Assembly: GCA_944376125.1 (NCBI GenBank) | Contig: CALWBQ010000008.1 | Coordinates: 81,067 to 145,066, forward strand | Direction of reading: 5' to 3' | Length of the DNA: 64,000 nucleotides | DNA from: an uncultured Lachnospiraceae bacterium | GTDB lineage: Bacteria > Bacillota > Clostridia > Lachnospirales > Lachnospiraceae | Shown: positions 46,514-55,714 of the stretch, piece by piece | Layout: every line of letters begins with the position of its first letter | Position numbering within the stretch: position 1 is the stretch's first letter | Notes under the pieces: model-generated | Seen by the model: the letters and a program-made list of their open reading frames with translations, nothing else | What the model was told of the DNA's origin: nothing | Databases searched by the model: none | Translations under genes and position numbers: made by a program

Positions 46514-47476
46514 ATGAAAACCGCTATTATTCACACAGACAATCTGACCAAATCTTATCACCGCCGCCCTGTCGTGGACGGCGTCTCTCTTCTAGTAGAA
46601 GAAAATTCGATCTATGGCTTTTTAGGTCCCAACGGAGCCGGAAAGACCACCACAATGAAAATGCTTTTGGGGCTGACGCCCAAGGACAGCGGGTCTATTT
46701 CCATTTTAGGACATCAGATGAACGAAAAAAATCGAATCGCGATTCTAAAGGAGACCGGTTCTCTGATTGAGAATCCATCTTACTACGGCAACCTGACCGG
46801 ATATGAAAACCTGAAGATCAGCTGCACCTTAAAAGGGCTCCCTTTCTCGGAGATCGACCGCGTGCTGAAGATCGTCCGAATGGATTCCCAGAAAAACAAA
46901 AAAGCTGCCCACTATTCCCTGGGGATGAAGCAGCGCCTGGGGATCGCCAATGCTCTTCTGGGCAGCCCCCGCCTTCTTCTGCTGGATGAACCAACCAACG
47001 GTCTGGATCCGGCAGGAATCCACGAAATGCGGGAGCTGATTAAAAGCCTTCCGCACAAATATGGGATGACGGTAATGATTTCCAGCCACCTTCTGTCGGA
47101 GATCGAACAAGTGTCTGACACTGTTGGCATCATATCCAACGGCCGCCTGATCTACCAGGGGCTCTTGTCCGGGCTTCGGGCAAAAAATCCTAGGTTTCTG
47201 ATAATCAAGACCTCGGATAACCAAAAGGCGGAAACTGCCATTGCCAAAAGCCCGTTTGCACATCTGCTGCCCCCGGCTCCCCAGAATGCCGGCAGCCGCC
47301 AGAGCAATCCTTCCCCATTGTCTCAGGCTCTCTGTCTTTCCTGCCCCAGCGACAGAGAAACAGCAGATTTGACCAAATTCCTTGTGGAACTGGGGCTGGG
47401 GGTCTACCGGATTCAAGAGCAGGAAGACAGCCTGGAGGAGCTCTATCTCAAAATGGTAAAGGAGGTCAGCTTATAA
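46514..47476 (+). CDS. ABC transporter ATP-binding protein, lantibiotic-immunity type
   Basis: 320 aa. Walker A GPNGAGKTT, Q-loop region ETGSLIENPSYYGNLT, signature YSLGMKQRLG, Walker B LLLLDEPTNGLDPAG. The ETGSLIENPSYY run is typical of the NisF/MutF/EpiF and bacitracin BcrA groups. A Ser/Pro/Asn-rich insert near residues 245-275 extends the C-terminal part beyond the usual ~230 aa. Start 46514 (AGGAGAA upstream). First of three transporter genes, next to a divergent two-component system: this arrangement suggests cell-envelope peptide sensing and resistance. Confidence 0.9.
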   Translation: MKTAIIHTDNLTKSYHRRPVVDGVSLLVEENSIYGFLGPNGAGKTTTMKMLLGLTPKDSGSISILGHQMNEKNRIAILKETGSLIENPSYYGNLTGYENLKISCTLKGLPFSEIDRVLKIVRMDSQKNKKAAHYSLGMKQRLGIANALLGSPRLLLLDEPTNGLDPAGIHEMRELIKSLPHKYGMTVMISSHLLSEIEQVSDTVGIISNGRLIYQGLLSGLRAKNPRFLIIKTSDNQKAETAIAKSPFAHLLPPAPQNAGSRQSNPSPLSQALCLSCPSDRETADLTKFLVELGLGVYRIQEQEDSLEELYLKMVKEVSL

Positions 47477-48225
47477 TGAAATTTCTTCTTGTGGAATTGA
47501 AAAAACAAAAAGGGCAATTTTCCGGATTGCTTTTTCTGCTGGTCTTTTCCTTTACTGTTCTCTGGCTCCTGTGGTGCCTGGACGATCTGGACTTTGCCTG
47601 TTTCAACGATATCACCGGTCTCCTGATAACTAATCTTCTGCTGATGAATACCATCCTGGTTCCTCTGGTTCTGGCTGTATTTGCCTCCAGGCTGGCCGAT
47701 GTGGAGCGGCTGGGAAATACGTACAAATGGCTGTGTACCATGGAATCCTCCGGCTGTATTTACCGCTGCAAGGCCATTGTAGGAGCTGTCTATCTGATCA
47801 TATTCGCTCTGGCCCAGGCTGTCCTGTTCGCTCTGGCTGGCTCCTATTTTGTCCCTGGTTTTTCTATCCATTATATCCAATATTTTGTAACTCTGCTGGC
47901 AGTCTACGAGGCGATTTTCTTGTTCCAGCTCAATCTCTCTTTTGCCTCCTCCAGCCAGCTTCTCCCGCTGTTTGTCAGCGTCGGAGCCACATTTACCGGG
48001 ATCTTTTCCTGGTTTTTGAACCAGTACCCTCTGCGCTATCTGATTCCCTGGGGGTACTTTGCAGCTTTATGCAACGTTGGCATGTATTATCAGGAAGACA
48101 TCCGCTATTCCACTTATACTTGGTCCCCTTATCCGGTTCTGTGGCTTGTGATCCTGCTGGTCTTTATCGGAATCGAATATCTGTGGGGCAGCCGCTTCTT
48201 CCGGAAGCATATACTTGATTTTTAG
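47476..48225 (+). CDS. ABC transporter permease, MutE/EpiE-like
   Basis: 249 aa with about six membrane segments and no ATPase motif. VELKKQKGQF at the N-terminus and FASRLADVERLGNTYKWL, CTMESSGCIYRCKAIVGAVYL match the small permeases of lantibiotic-immunity transporters. Its start shares one base with the ATPase stop (TAATG). No lanthipeptide gene is present, so it likely protects against peptides made by others. Confidence 0.82.
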   Translation: MKFLLVELKKQKGQFSGLLFLLVFSFTVLWLLWCLDDLDFACFNDITGLLITNLLLMNTILVPLVLAVFASRLADVERLGNTYKWLCTMESSGCIYRCKAIVGAVYLIIFALAQAVLFALAGSYFVPGFSIHYIQYFVTLLAVYEAIFLFQLNLSFASSSQLLPLFVSVGATFTGIFSWFLNQYPLRYLIPWGYFAALCNVGMYYQEDIRYSTYTWSPYPVLWLVILLVFIGIEYLWGSRFFRKHILDF

Positions 48226-48235
48226 GAGGCGTTCT

Positions 48236-48961
48236 ATGCTGATTTCATTAATACGATGTGAAAAAATGAAATGTAAAGGGACACTGATCTGGCCGGCTTT
48301 TTTTCTGATCCCTGTCATCCCAGTTCTGTTAGGCTGCGGAAATTATCTGAGCAATCTGGGAATTCTGAAATCTGAGTGGTACTCTCTCTGGACCCAGATC
48401 AGCCTGTTTTACTCTAATTTTTTCTTCGCCCCTCTCATTGGGGTCTACTGCGCGTTTCTGTGGCGCTATGAAAACTTTCATTCCTGCCGGAATCTGCTCT
48501 TTGCCAGCCCAGTATCCTACGGTTCTATCTACTTTTCCAAATATTGTCTGGTCTGCCTGATCACACTGTCTACTCAGCTCTGGCTGGCTGTACTTTATAT
48601 AGCCGCCGGGAAGGCCGTAGGTCTGGAAGGCTTCCCTCCCCTGGACATTCTGACATGGATCCTGCGCGGCACGCTGGGCGGTTTTGTCATCGCCACCGTA
48701 CAGTATATTCTCTCGTCTTCCACACCCAATTTTGCTCTTCCCATAGGTCTGGGAGTGATTGGCGGCCTAAGCGGGCTAATCCTAGCTAATACCCGCTCCG
48801 GCATCTTCTGGCCCTACTCTCTGATGCTTCTGGGCATGAATTCCAATAAATCCGAGGATATGGTCTCTGGCCGCTTTTCTCTATTTCTTCTGATCTGTCT
48901 CCTGTATCTGATCCTTTTGAACCTGGCAGGCACCCGGATTTTAAAACGCACTGTAAAATAA
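48236..48961 (+). CDS. ABC transporter permease, MutG-like
   Basis: 241 aa with about six membrane segments, the second permease of the set. N-terminal LIRCEKMKCKGTLIWPAFFLIPVIPVL resembles the opening of the first permease (paralogues). WRYENFHSCRNLLFASPVSY is the conserved loop in this group. ATG at 48236 has AGGAGG upstream, ten bases after the previous stop. Confidence 0.82.
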   Translation: MLISLIRCEKMKCKGTLIWPAFFLIPVIPVLLGCGNYLSNLGILKSEWYSLWTQISLFYSNFFFAPLIGVYCAFLWRYENFHSCRNLLFASPVSYGSIYFSKYCLVCLITLSTQLWLAVLYIAAGKAVGLEGFPPLDILTWILRGTLGGFVIATVQYILSSSTPNFALPIGLGVIGGLSGLILANTRSGIFWPYSLMLLGMNSNKSEDMVSGRFSLFLLICLLYLILLNLAGTRILKRTVK

Positions 48962-48969
48962 TGCCAAAC

Positions 48970-49004
48970 GGGCAAGGCAAATCCCCTAAAGATTTGCCCT
49001 GCCC
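48970..49004 (-). terminator. Terminator between the transporter genes and dpaL
   Basis: Perfect arms GGGCAAGGCAAATC (48970-48983) and GATTTGCCCTGCCC (48991-49004), one mismatch. GTTTGG follows on the minus strand. Confidence 0.75.
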
Positions 49005-49015
49005 GCCAGCAAGGT

Positions 49016-50221
49016 TTAAAGGCTGGGATATTTTCCATCCCAGACAATCTGTCTGTAGTTTGCTTTGTCCGTGTCGCCTTCCGTGGAGAAGCAGAGGATT
49101 CGAGAATTCTCATCCAGTCCCAGCTCTTCCTTTAAATGGCGGTACCGTTCTTTCCGGAGTATCTCAGCCACAAAGCCCATTGTCGCCGCTCCGCTTTCCC
49201 CGGACACAACTTTTCTGTCGCTTCCCGCAGGATTTCCCAGAACCCGCATCCCTTCAGCCGCCACCCAGTCCGGCATGGAGATGAAGTGGTCTGCATGGTC
49301 TCTCAGGATTTCCCATCCCAGAGGACACGGCTCCCCACAGGCAAGTCCCGCCATGATGGTATCCATGTCGCCCGTAACCGAGTGAAGTTTCCCATCTCCA
49401 GCCTTGGCTGTGTGGAAAAGGCAGTCAGCTTTATTTGGTTCCACGATTGTCACAGCCGGGCGCTCTTTATCCCCGTAGACATCGGCAAAAAAGCCTGCAA
49501 CCGCGCCGGACATTGCCCCTACGCCGGCCTGGAGGAAAATGTGGGTGGGCTTCTCCTTCATCTGCTGGAAGGCTTCATAAGCCATGGTCGTATAGCCTTC
49601 CATAATCCATCCCGGAATCTTTTCATATCCCTCCCAGGATGTGTCCTGAACTACAATCCATCCATTTTTTTCGCCTTTTTCTTTCGCCAGACGGACTGCA
49701 TCGTCATAATTCAAATCTGTAATCGATGCATACGCCCCCAGCGCTCTGATATTTTCAAGCCTCTCAGCTGTGCTGCCTTTTGGCATATACACTACGCTCT
49801 TCTGCCCCAGGCGGCTGGCTGTCCACGCTACGCCTCTGCCGTGATTTCCATCTGTGGCTGTCACAAAAGTCAGCTCCCCTAGTTCCTTCTTTACCGCCCC
49901 ATCCGTCAGCTTCTCATAGGTGAGGCAGCTGCTGTCCAGGTTCATCCTCTCTGCAAGGTATCTCCCAATGGCATAGCTGCCGCCTAGCACTTTAAAAGCA
50001 TTGAGACCAAACCGATAACTCTCATCTTTTACATAAATTCCTGCCACTCCCATCTGGGCCGCCAGGTTCTTCAGCTCTGCCAGCGGCGTCACCTGATATT
50101 CCGGAAAACTCCGGTGGAAGGCATTTGCTTTCTCAGCTGCTTCTAGGCCAAATTTTTTTACACTGCTTAAGGCGCTCCCTTCTGTTCTTTTTATATGGAC
50201 TGCTTTGATTTCGGTTTCCAT
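49016..50221 (-). CDS. dpaL: Diaminopropionate ammonia-lyase
   Basis: PLP enzyme that converts 2,3-diaminopropionate to pyruvate and two ammonia. 401 aa, the same size as E. coli YgeX. The PLP lysine is in GLNAFKVLGGS at residue 77, the position known for E. coli DpaL. TATDGNHGRGVAWTA and QAGVGAMSGAVAGFF are the other fold type II motifs. It is grouped with a carrier and a YgeY-type hydrolase, giving an uptake-hydrolysis-lyase set. Confidence 0.94.
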   Translation of the reverse strand: METEIKAVHIKRTEGSALSSVKKFGLEAAEKANAFHRSFPEYQVTPLAELKNLAAQMGVAGIYVKDESYRFGLNAFKVLGGSYAIGRYLAERMNLDSSCLTYEKLTDGAVKKELGELTFVTATDGNHGRGVAWTASRLGQKSVVYMPKGSTAERLENIRALGAYASITDLNYDDAVRLAKEKGEKNGWIVVQDTSWEGYEKIPGWIMEGYTTMAYEAFQQMKEKPTHIFLQAGVGAMSGAVAGFFADVYGDKERPAVTIVEPNKADCLFHTAKAGDGKLHSVTGDMDTIMAGLACGEPCPLGWEILRDHADHFISMPDWVAAEGMRVLGNPAGSDRKVVSGESGAATMGFVAEILRKERYRHLKEELGLDENSRILCFSTEGDTDKANYRQIVWDGKYPSL

Positions 50222-50287
50222 ATCGCCTGCGCTCCTCCTGATTCATAATATGTTTTTTATTACTATAAACTGCGTCTTTCCCTCATG

Positions 50288-51694
50288 TCAAAACGGTCCT
50301 AACTGAATATATTGAGCTATCAAAAGAAAGACGCCGGATACAACAATCCAAATTCCTAAAAGAGGCAGATAAAACTTTGCCCATTTCTGATAAGCTACAC
50401 CACCCAGCGATAAGGTGGCCATAAAAAATCCCGATGTGGGCCAAAAATAGTTTGTAAACCCATCGCCGAACTGGTACGCCACAACCGCCGTCTGTCTTGT
50501 GATTCCTACCAGGTCGGACAGCGGAGCCAATATGGGAAACAGTACCACTGCTTTTCCGCTTCCGGACGGGATCAGGAAATTCATCAGTGTGATTGCAATG
50601 AGGATTGCGAGAACCGTCAGGGATGTAGGTACATTTGTCAGGACAGATGCCAAACCATGGACTATGGTATTGACAATCTGGCCGTCATTCATTACTACGG
50701 AGATTCCGCGGGCTACGCCGACTACCATAGCTCCAACCATCATATCCGATCCGCCGGCAATCAAGGTGTCGCACAGACTGTCCAGATCCATCCCGGCAAT
50801 CAGTCCGGCGCCTACGCCGATAAACAAAAAGATGGCGCACATCTCCGGCATATCCCATCTCAGAACTACGATCCCCACCAGCATAACCGCCAGCATAGCC
50901 ACGGAATAAATTCCTGCTATTTTTTGACGGCCGTTGAGATGGACGCCGTTTTCATACTGCATGGCTTCCTCAATAAACTTCTTCCGGCGGGGAAGATCCT
51001 CCTCATAGGTCTCGCTTCTTTTGGGATCCTTCTGGATTTTCTTTGCATAGCGAAGCACAAAGAGAACACCGATTAGCCACATCACAATAAAGGTGACAAT
51101 ACGGAACTGCCAGCCAGAATACAGGGGCAGGCCGCTGATGTTCTGCCCGATAACGATGGTAAACGGGTTGGTGAGAGCCGCTGAAAAGCCCGCGGCGGAG
51201 CCGCAGAGAACGGTGGCGCGGGCTGTGATTGAGTCAAACCCCAGCCGCATCATCAGCGGCAGCACGATGGGCACATAGACAATGCACAGCTCCGGCATCC
51301 CGATAAATGCATCGCACAGAGCAAAAATAAACATCAAAAGTGGGATAACCGCAGTTCCCCGTTTTTCATATTTCTTTGCAAGATACTCGATTCCAGCTGG
51401 AATCACACCAATTTTCTCTACTACCCGGAACCCGCAGCCCACAAATATCGTCATGGCCACTACCCATCCCGCTTCCACAAAGCCTCTCGGGATGGCTGTC
51501 AAAAACTGCATAAAGGTAACCGGCGTGCTCTCCACAACATGAAAGGAATCCGGATCAACCACTGTATTCCCCGCTGCCCCCGGAACCATGTCGTACACAC
51601 CGGCTGGGATTACATAGGTCAAAATACTCATAACTGCAATACAAAATGTCAGTATCACAAACGCATGCGGCACTTTCAATTTTTTCTTTTCCAT
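50288..51694 (-). CDS. YfcC family membrane carrier
   Basis: 468 aa with 11-12 membrane segments. HAFVILTFCIAVMSILTYVIPAG at the start and NFLIPSGSGKAVVLFPILAPLSDLVG near the end match the YfcC/DcuC-type anaerobic C4-dicarboxylate carrier family; several members are thought to carry amino acids or peptides. Neighbours suggest a diaminopropionate compound as cargo. A frame upstream is rejected since ATG 51694 has AGGAGAAGAAGG nearby. Confidence 0.85.
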   Translation of the reverse strand: MEKKKLKVPHAFVILTFCIAVMSILTYVIPAGVYDMVPGAAGNTVVDPDSFHVVESTPVTFMQFLTAIPRGFVEAGWVVAMTIFVGCGFRVVEKIGVIPAGIEYLAKKYEKRGTAVIPLLMFIFALCDAFIGMPELCIVYVPIVLPLMMRLGFDSITARATVLCGSAAGFSAALTNPFTIVIGQNISGLPLYSGWQFRIVTFIVMWLIGVLFVLRYAKKIQKDPKRSETYEEDLPRRKKFIEEAMQYENGVHLNGRQKIAGIYSVAMLAVMLVGIVVLRWDMPEMCAIFLFIGVGAGLIAGMDLDSLCDTLIAGGSDMMVGAMVVGVARGISVVMNDGQIVNTIVHGLASVLTNVPTSLTVLAILIAITLMNFLIPSGSGKAVVLFPILAPLSDLVGITRQTAVVAYQFGDGFTNYFWPTSGFFMATLSLGGVAYQKWAKFYLPLLGIWIVVSGVFLLIAQYIQLGPF

Positions 51695-51782
51695 ATACCT
51701 TCTTCTCCTGTCAATACAAACTTCTCCCCTATGTTTCTGTTCCCTGCAGCAGCCATGCTGTCGCTGCATGGCTGAGCGCTCT

Positions 51783-52958
51783 CTATAAGTTGGCTACCAG
51801 CCCAACATAAAACATACAGGCATTTTCAATATCCTCCACCTTGCATCTCTCATTTTTCTGATGAGCAAAAACATAATCCCCAGGCCCCAGCCCGATAGTA
51901 GGCACATGGTATCTCCCGGCGCAGGCAAACCCATTTGTAGCAAAATCCCATTTAAACAGTTCCGGATCTCGCCCCATAATCTCTCTGTAGGCGCGGATTC
52001 CAGCCTGCGCCAGCGGCTCATCTTTCTTCGCTTCCCATGCAGGCAGGAAAGTGCGTAAGACAACCGGCTTTCCAGTCCAGCTCGTTCCCTTGGCATCATA
52101 GATCTCCCACTGGGCGTCTGTCCCTGCTACCAGCTCATCCATCTCCGCCGCTACTTTTGCCTCATCTTCCCCCAAAGCCAAACGGCGGTCCAGATAGATA
52201 GCACATCCATCAGGAACAGCATTAAGAGACGCGGAGCGGCTCTCGATCCTAGTTAAAGCTACCGAGCCTTTTTCGCCTTCCTGCGCAGAGAGCTTCTGGT
52301 TTAGCTTATCTACTCTGGTGATCAGCTCCGCCATCTTATAGACGGCATTTTCTCCTGTCTCCGGTGCACTCCCGTGAGCCGATATTCCCTTAGTGCGAAT
52401 TACATACATAGCACGCCCGCGATGCCCTAAAGCCAGTTTCATATTGCTGGGCTCGCCGATCACTGCAAAAGAAGGATGGAGATTGTTTCCTGTCATCACC
52501 CGGTCCAGCAGTTCTCCGTCAAAGTCCTCCTCCATGACAGAAGTAGAGATATAAACCTTTTTCCCCTCCAAAAGATTCAGCTTCTTCATCAGATAGCCTG
52601 CATACACCATAGCCACTGCAGACGATTTTGTATCAACGGTTCCCCGGCCCCAGACGATACCGTCTTCCACATCGCCGCTGAATGGTCCATGCTCCCATTC
52701 CTCTGCATCCTCTGCCGCTACCACATCAATGTGGGCATCAAACAGGATCTCCGTATCGCCGTCTCCAACTCTCCCCAAAACGCTTCCATAAGGGTCAATC
52801 ACAACTTCATCATAGCCCAACTCCTTCATTTTGGCGCATATCAGCTTAGAAGCCGCCTCCTCTTTGCCAGTATAACTCTCGATCTGCACCAGCTTCCTTT
52901 CAAACTCAAGCATATCGGCCTTCGCTGCTTCCATTTCTCTCTTGATCTCCTGTATCAT
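51783..52958 (-). CDS. ygeY: M20 family metallohydrolase, YgeY type
   Basis: 391 aa. Dizinc site: DAHIDVV (HxD), WGRGTVDTKSS, VMEEDFDG (Glu-Glu), VIGEPSN and VFAHQKNE. The lid domain starts near GHRGRAMYVIRTKG. Family YgeY is annotated as 'selenium metabolism hydrolase' in E. coli because of gene neighbourhood, but the activity is not settled. Here it lies with dpaL and a carrier, so a dipeptide- or N-acyl-diaminopropionate hydrolase is plausible. Confidence 0.9.
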   Translation of the reverse strand: MIQEIKREMEAAKADMLEFERKLVQIESYTGKEEAASKLICAKMKELGYDEVVIDPYGSVLGRVGDGDTEILFDAHIDVVAAEDAEEWEHGPFSGDVEDGIVWGRGTVDTKSSAVAMVYAGYLMKKLNLLEGKKVYISTSVMEEDFDGELLDRVMTGNNLHPSFAVIGEPSNMKLALGHRGRAMYVIRTKGISAHGSAPETGENAVYKMAELITRVDKLNQKLSAQEGEKGSVALTRIESRSASLNAVPDGCAIYLDRRLALGEDEAKVAAEMDELVAGTDAQWEIYDAKGTSWTGKPVVLRTFLPAWEAKKDEPLAQAGIRAYREIMGRDPELFKWDFATNGFACAGRYHVPTIGLGPGDYVFAHQKNERCKVEDIENACMFYVGLVANL

Positions 52959-53030
52959 TTTTTGTGTTCCTCCTTCTCCCTAATGCATCCCTGTGAGTTC
53001 TTCTGTGAAATATTGGCTGCAATTACGCCG

Positions 53031-53086
53031 GCATTTAAAACCAATATTTTAAATGCAATATGCAATATATCGCATTTGGTATATTG
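53031..53086. promoter_or_regulatory. Palindromes between ygeY and gntR (candidate GntR operators)
   Basis: Arms GCATTTAAAA (53031-53040) and TTTTAAATGC (53047-53056). Then CAATATA (53063-53069) and TATATTG (53080-53086) around ten bases, beside the gntR -35. Located in the divergent promoter region. Confidence 0.5.
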
Positions 53087-53112
53087 ATTATGATAATGTT
53101 TTTTGCTATACT
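53084..53112 (+). promoter_or_regulatory. Promoter of gntR
   Basis: TTGATT (53084-53089), 17-base spacer, TATACT (53107-53112). The second palindrome arm overlaps the -35. Confidence 0.65.
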
Positions 53113-53203
53113 AGTCAATAGACTTTTCTTATCTATTGTCATTTTCGTGTTTTTTATGATATATTCTTTAATTTTTTGTATAAACTGCACAAAGGAGGCT
53201 ATT

Positions 53204-53872
53204 ATGCCAATACCGACCAATCCATTAAACGAGGCCCCTAAAACTGCCAGGGAGCGCATCTATATGGCACTCCGGGACTGGATCATTGATGGTACCCTGA
53301 GACCCGGAGAAAAAATATCCGATTCCGAAATATCCCAATACTTTTCTGTCAGCCGTACCCCTGTCCGGGAAGCCATTCAGCTGCTGGCTGATCAAAAGCT
53401 GATCGAAGTCTATCCCGGCCGGGAAAGCCGGATCGCCCCCCTTGACCCGGAAAACGCCCACCAAACTTACCGGATTCTGGCTGAACTCCACGCGATGGCC
53501 GTGGAATTTTCCTTTCCCAAAATCACGCCGGAGATCATTGGCGAGCTGGAAGCAATCAATGTTAAGTTCTCTGTACAGCCGGACATCGCCGCTCTCCCCG
53601 ATATGCAGGCTTTGGATAAAGCATTTCACGATGTGTTCCTACGTCTTGCCGGCAATGATTTTCTAAAAAATTTTACTGACACTCTCAGAATCCATGTCGA
53701 CCGGGCAGAAAACCTCTATTACAGCATGGATCGGGAATATATCAGCTCCGCCAGAGAGCACTCTGAGATTATCTCCGCACTGAAAAAGGAAGATTTAGAA
53801 AAAGCGAAAGAAGCCATGCGCTATAATTGGCTTCATACCTTTGATGTGGTCAGCGGCAGCAGAGAAATGTAG
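53204..53872 (+). CDS. GntR family regulator (FadR/FCD subfamily)
   Basis: 222 aa. Winged helix with GTLRPGEKISDSEISQYFSVSRTPVREAIQLL, the FadR-group signature, then a helical FCD effector domain (FHDVFLRLAGNDFL, HSEIISALKKEDLEKAKEAM). The HTH start is at ATG 53204 with AAAGGAGG upstream; the upstream in-frame hydrophobic extension is rejected. It diverges from the ygeY-yfcC-dpaL operon and is the likely local regulator. Confidence 0.93.
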   Translation: MPIPTNPLNEAPKTARERIYMALRDWIIDGTLRPGEKISDSEISQYFSVSRTPVREAIQLLADQKLIEVYPGRESRIAPLDPENAHQTYRILAELHAMAVEFSFPKITPEIIGELEAINVKFSVQPDIAALPDMQALDKAFHDVFLRLAGNDFLKNFTDTLRIHVDRAENLYYSMDREYISSAREHSEIISALKKEDLEKAKEAMRYNWLHTFDVVSGSREM

Positions 53873-53889
53873 CCTGCCGCTCTATGCAC

Positions 53890-53932
53890 GAGGGGACTGC
53901 CGGACAGATCAGTTCTGTCCGGCAGTCCCCTC
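53890..53932. terminator. 19-bp perfect hairpin between convergent gntR and ABC genes
   Basis: Arms GAGGGGACTGCCGGACAGA (53890-53908) and 53914-53932, loop TCAGT. No T tract on either strand; it still fits a shared terminator. Confidence 0.7.
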
Positions 53933-53962
53933 AAAATACATCTATAAAATATACCCAAAACC

Positions 53963-55714
53963 TTATGCCCCCAGCGACCAATTCTGGCTCCTGCTCTGCA
54001 AGTTGGCCATGTGACGATAGATTCCGTTCTTCTTTTCCATCAGATCGGCAGGTTTTCCCTGCTCTGCCACATACCCGTCTTTCAGCACTACGATCCGATC
54101 CGCCCCCGCCACAGTCCTCATTCTATGGGCAATAATCAAAACGGTTTTGTCTTTTACCAGCGCAGAGATTGCTCTCTGTACCATCGTTTCGTTCTCTACA
54201 TCCAGGGAAGCGGTGGCCTCATCCATAAGAATTACCGGCGCATCTTTCAGCAGTGCCCGCGCAATGGACAGTCTCTGCCGTTCTCCCCCGGACAGCTGCG
54301 AGCCATTCTCGCCTATTTTGGTTTGATACCCATCGGGAAGCCTCCTGATAAACTCTTCACACTGGGCAGCTCTGGCCGCCTCCATCACCTCCTCATCTGA
54401 GGCGTCTTTCCGCCCGAGACGGATATTTTCCATAATGGTATTGTTAAACAGCACCACATCCTGAAAGACAATAGAAAAATTTTTCAGCAGGACTTCCGGG
54501 TCAACTGTGCTGATATCCGCTCCGCCCAGAGTGATCCTGCCCCGCTCGATGTCCCAGAACCGGGCCGCCAGCTTTGCGCTGGTGGATTTTCCTCCCCCGG
54601 AAGGGCCTACCAGTGCTGTCACCTCCCCCTGCTTTGCAGTAAATGATATATCCTTCAGCACCTGTTCCCCCTTCTGGTAGGAAAACCCGACATGGTCAAA
54701 CACAATATCGTAGCCCTGGAACTCCGCTTCCTTCGCACCAGTCTGAACCGGCTGTTCCTCGATACTCTTCATCCGCTCCACCACCAGCAAGGTCGAATAA
54801 ACTGCTGAGAGATTCTGGAGGCAGCCTCCTAATGGCTGGTAAATCCGAGTTGAGGCCAGCATAAACATCAAAAACAGCATAAAAGAAATTTCCCCTGCAG
54901 CCAGAAGAGACGCCCCCGCCAGGACGGTCGTAGCCATTCCTACTTTGAGGAACATCTGAGCCGCTGTAACCAGCGTGCCGTTGAACAGTTCCAGGCGAAT
55001 CGTAACGCTTTCTACTTCTGTCAATTTCTGGTCCAGGCCCTCCAGATAGTTTTCGCACTGGTTATTAGCCTTGATATCCTGAATATTTTCAATATATTCC
55101 TGAATTCTGTCAGACGCAGCGATCTTCTTATCTTTCTGACGGCGCTCCATCCGATCCACCAGCGGCCTGGTTCCGACCGCTAGGAAAAAGGAGACTGGAA
55201 CTACCCACAAAACTGCCAGCCCCATCCGGAAATCCATAGCTAGCAGCCCGATTCCCACCAACAGCGTTGACAAAACAGCGCCGATCAGTTCAGGAATAAA
55301 GTGAGAGAAGGCTTTTTCTATAGAAGCCGTATCTGCCATAATCGCAGTTGTCAGATCTGCCAGATCTCTCTGGCCAAAAAATGACAGAGGGAGCATCCTA
55401 AGTTTTTCTGCAGTCCGAATCCTTATGTCGGCGCTCTCTGTGTAGGAGGCTACAAATGTAGCATTGTACTGCAGATAGGTAAGTACATAGAGCAGTGCCA
55501 GAAGTGCAATACTGATTGCCATGTATCCACCCAGGCCAAGCCCCGGCCTGGTTCCCCCCGTCAGCGGAGCCAAAAGCCATTCCATAAAAAGGAACAGAAC
55601 ACCCATAGAAAACATCAGGCTTATATTCGAGAGAGTACACCAGAAAATCGCTTTGGTCAGATCCTTTCCTCCTCGCTCGCTCAAGGCAAATTTTTTTGAA
55701 AAATATCCGCTCAC
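53963..55714 (-). CDS. ABC exporter half-transporter (second of the TetR operon)
   Basis: 583 aa from GTG 55714, with six membrane segments and a C-terminal ATPase: GPSGGGKST, LSGGERQRLS, VILMDEATASLD with catalytic Glu present. The GTG overlaps the preceding stop as GTGA and gives the normal exporter length; an upstream ATG (55735) would overlap the previous gene by 25 bases and is less likely. Pairs with the exporter encoded just upstream. Both ATP sites look canonical, unlike the pair at 3.6-7.3 kb. Confidence 0.9.
   Translation of the reverse strand: MSGYFSKKFALSERGGKDLTKAIFWCTLSNISLMFSMGVLFLFMEWLLAPLTGGTRPGLGLGGYMAISIALLALLYVLTYLQYNATFVASYTESADIRIRTAEKLRMLPLSFFGQRDLADLTTAIMADTASIEKAFSHFIPELIGAVLSTLLVGIGLLAMDFRMGLAVLWVVPVSFFLAVGTRPLVDRMERRQKDKKIAASDRIQEYIENIQDIKANNQCENYLEGLDQKLTEVESVTIRLELFNGTLVTAAQMFLKVGMATTVLAGASLLAAGEISFMLFLMFMLASTRIYQPLGGCLQNLSAVYSTLLVVERMKSIEEQPVQTGAKEAEFQGYDIVFDHVGFSYQKGEQVLKDISFTAKQGEVTALVGPSGGGKSTSAKLAARFWDIERGRITLGGADISTVDPEVLLKNFSIVFQDVVLFNNTIMENIRLGRKDASDEEVMEAARAAQCEEFIRRLPDGYQTKIGENGSQLSGGERQRLSIARALLKDAPVILMDEATASLDVENETMVQRAISALVKDKTVLIIAHRMRTVAGADRIVVLKDGYVAEQGKPADLMEKKNGIYRHMANLQSRSQNWSLGA

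Noticed and set aside
53060..53203. Hydrophobic N-terminal extension of the GntR regulator
   Set aside because: The AT-rich region is a promoter and leader; the ATG at 53204 has AAAGGAGG and starts at the normal place for the family.
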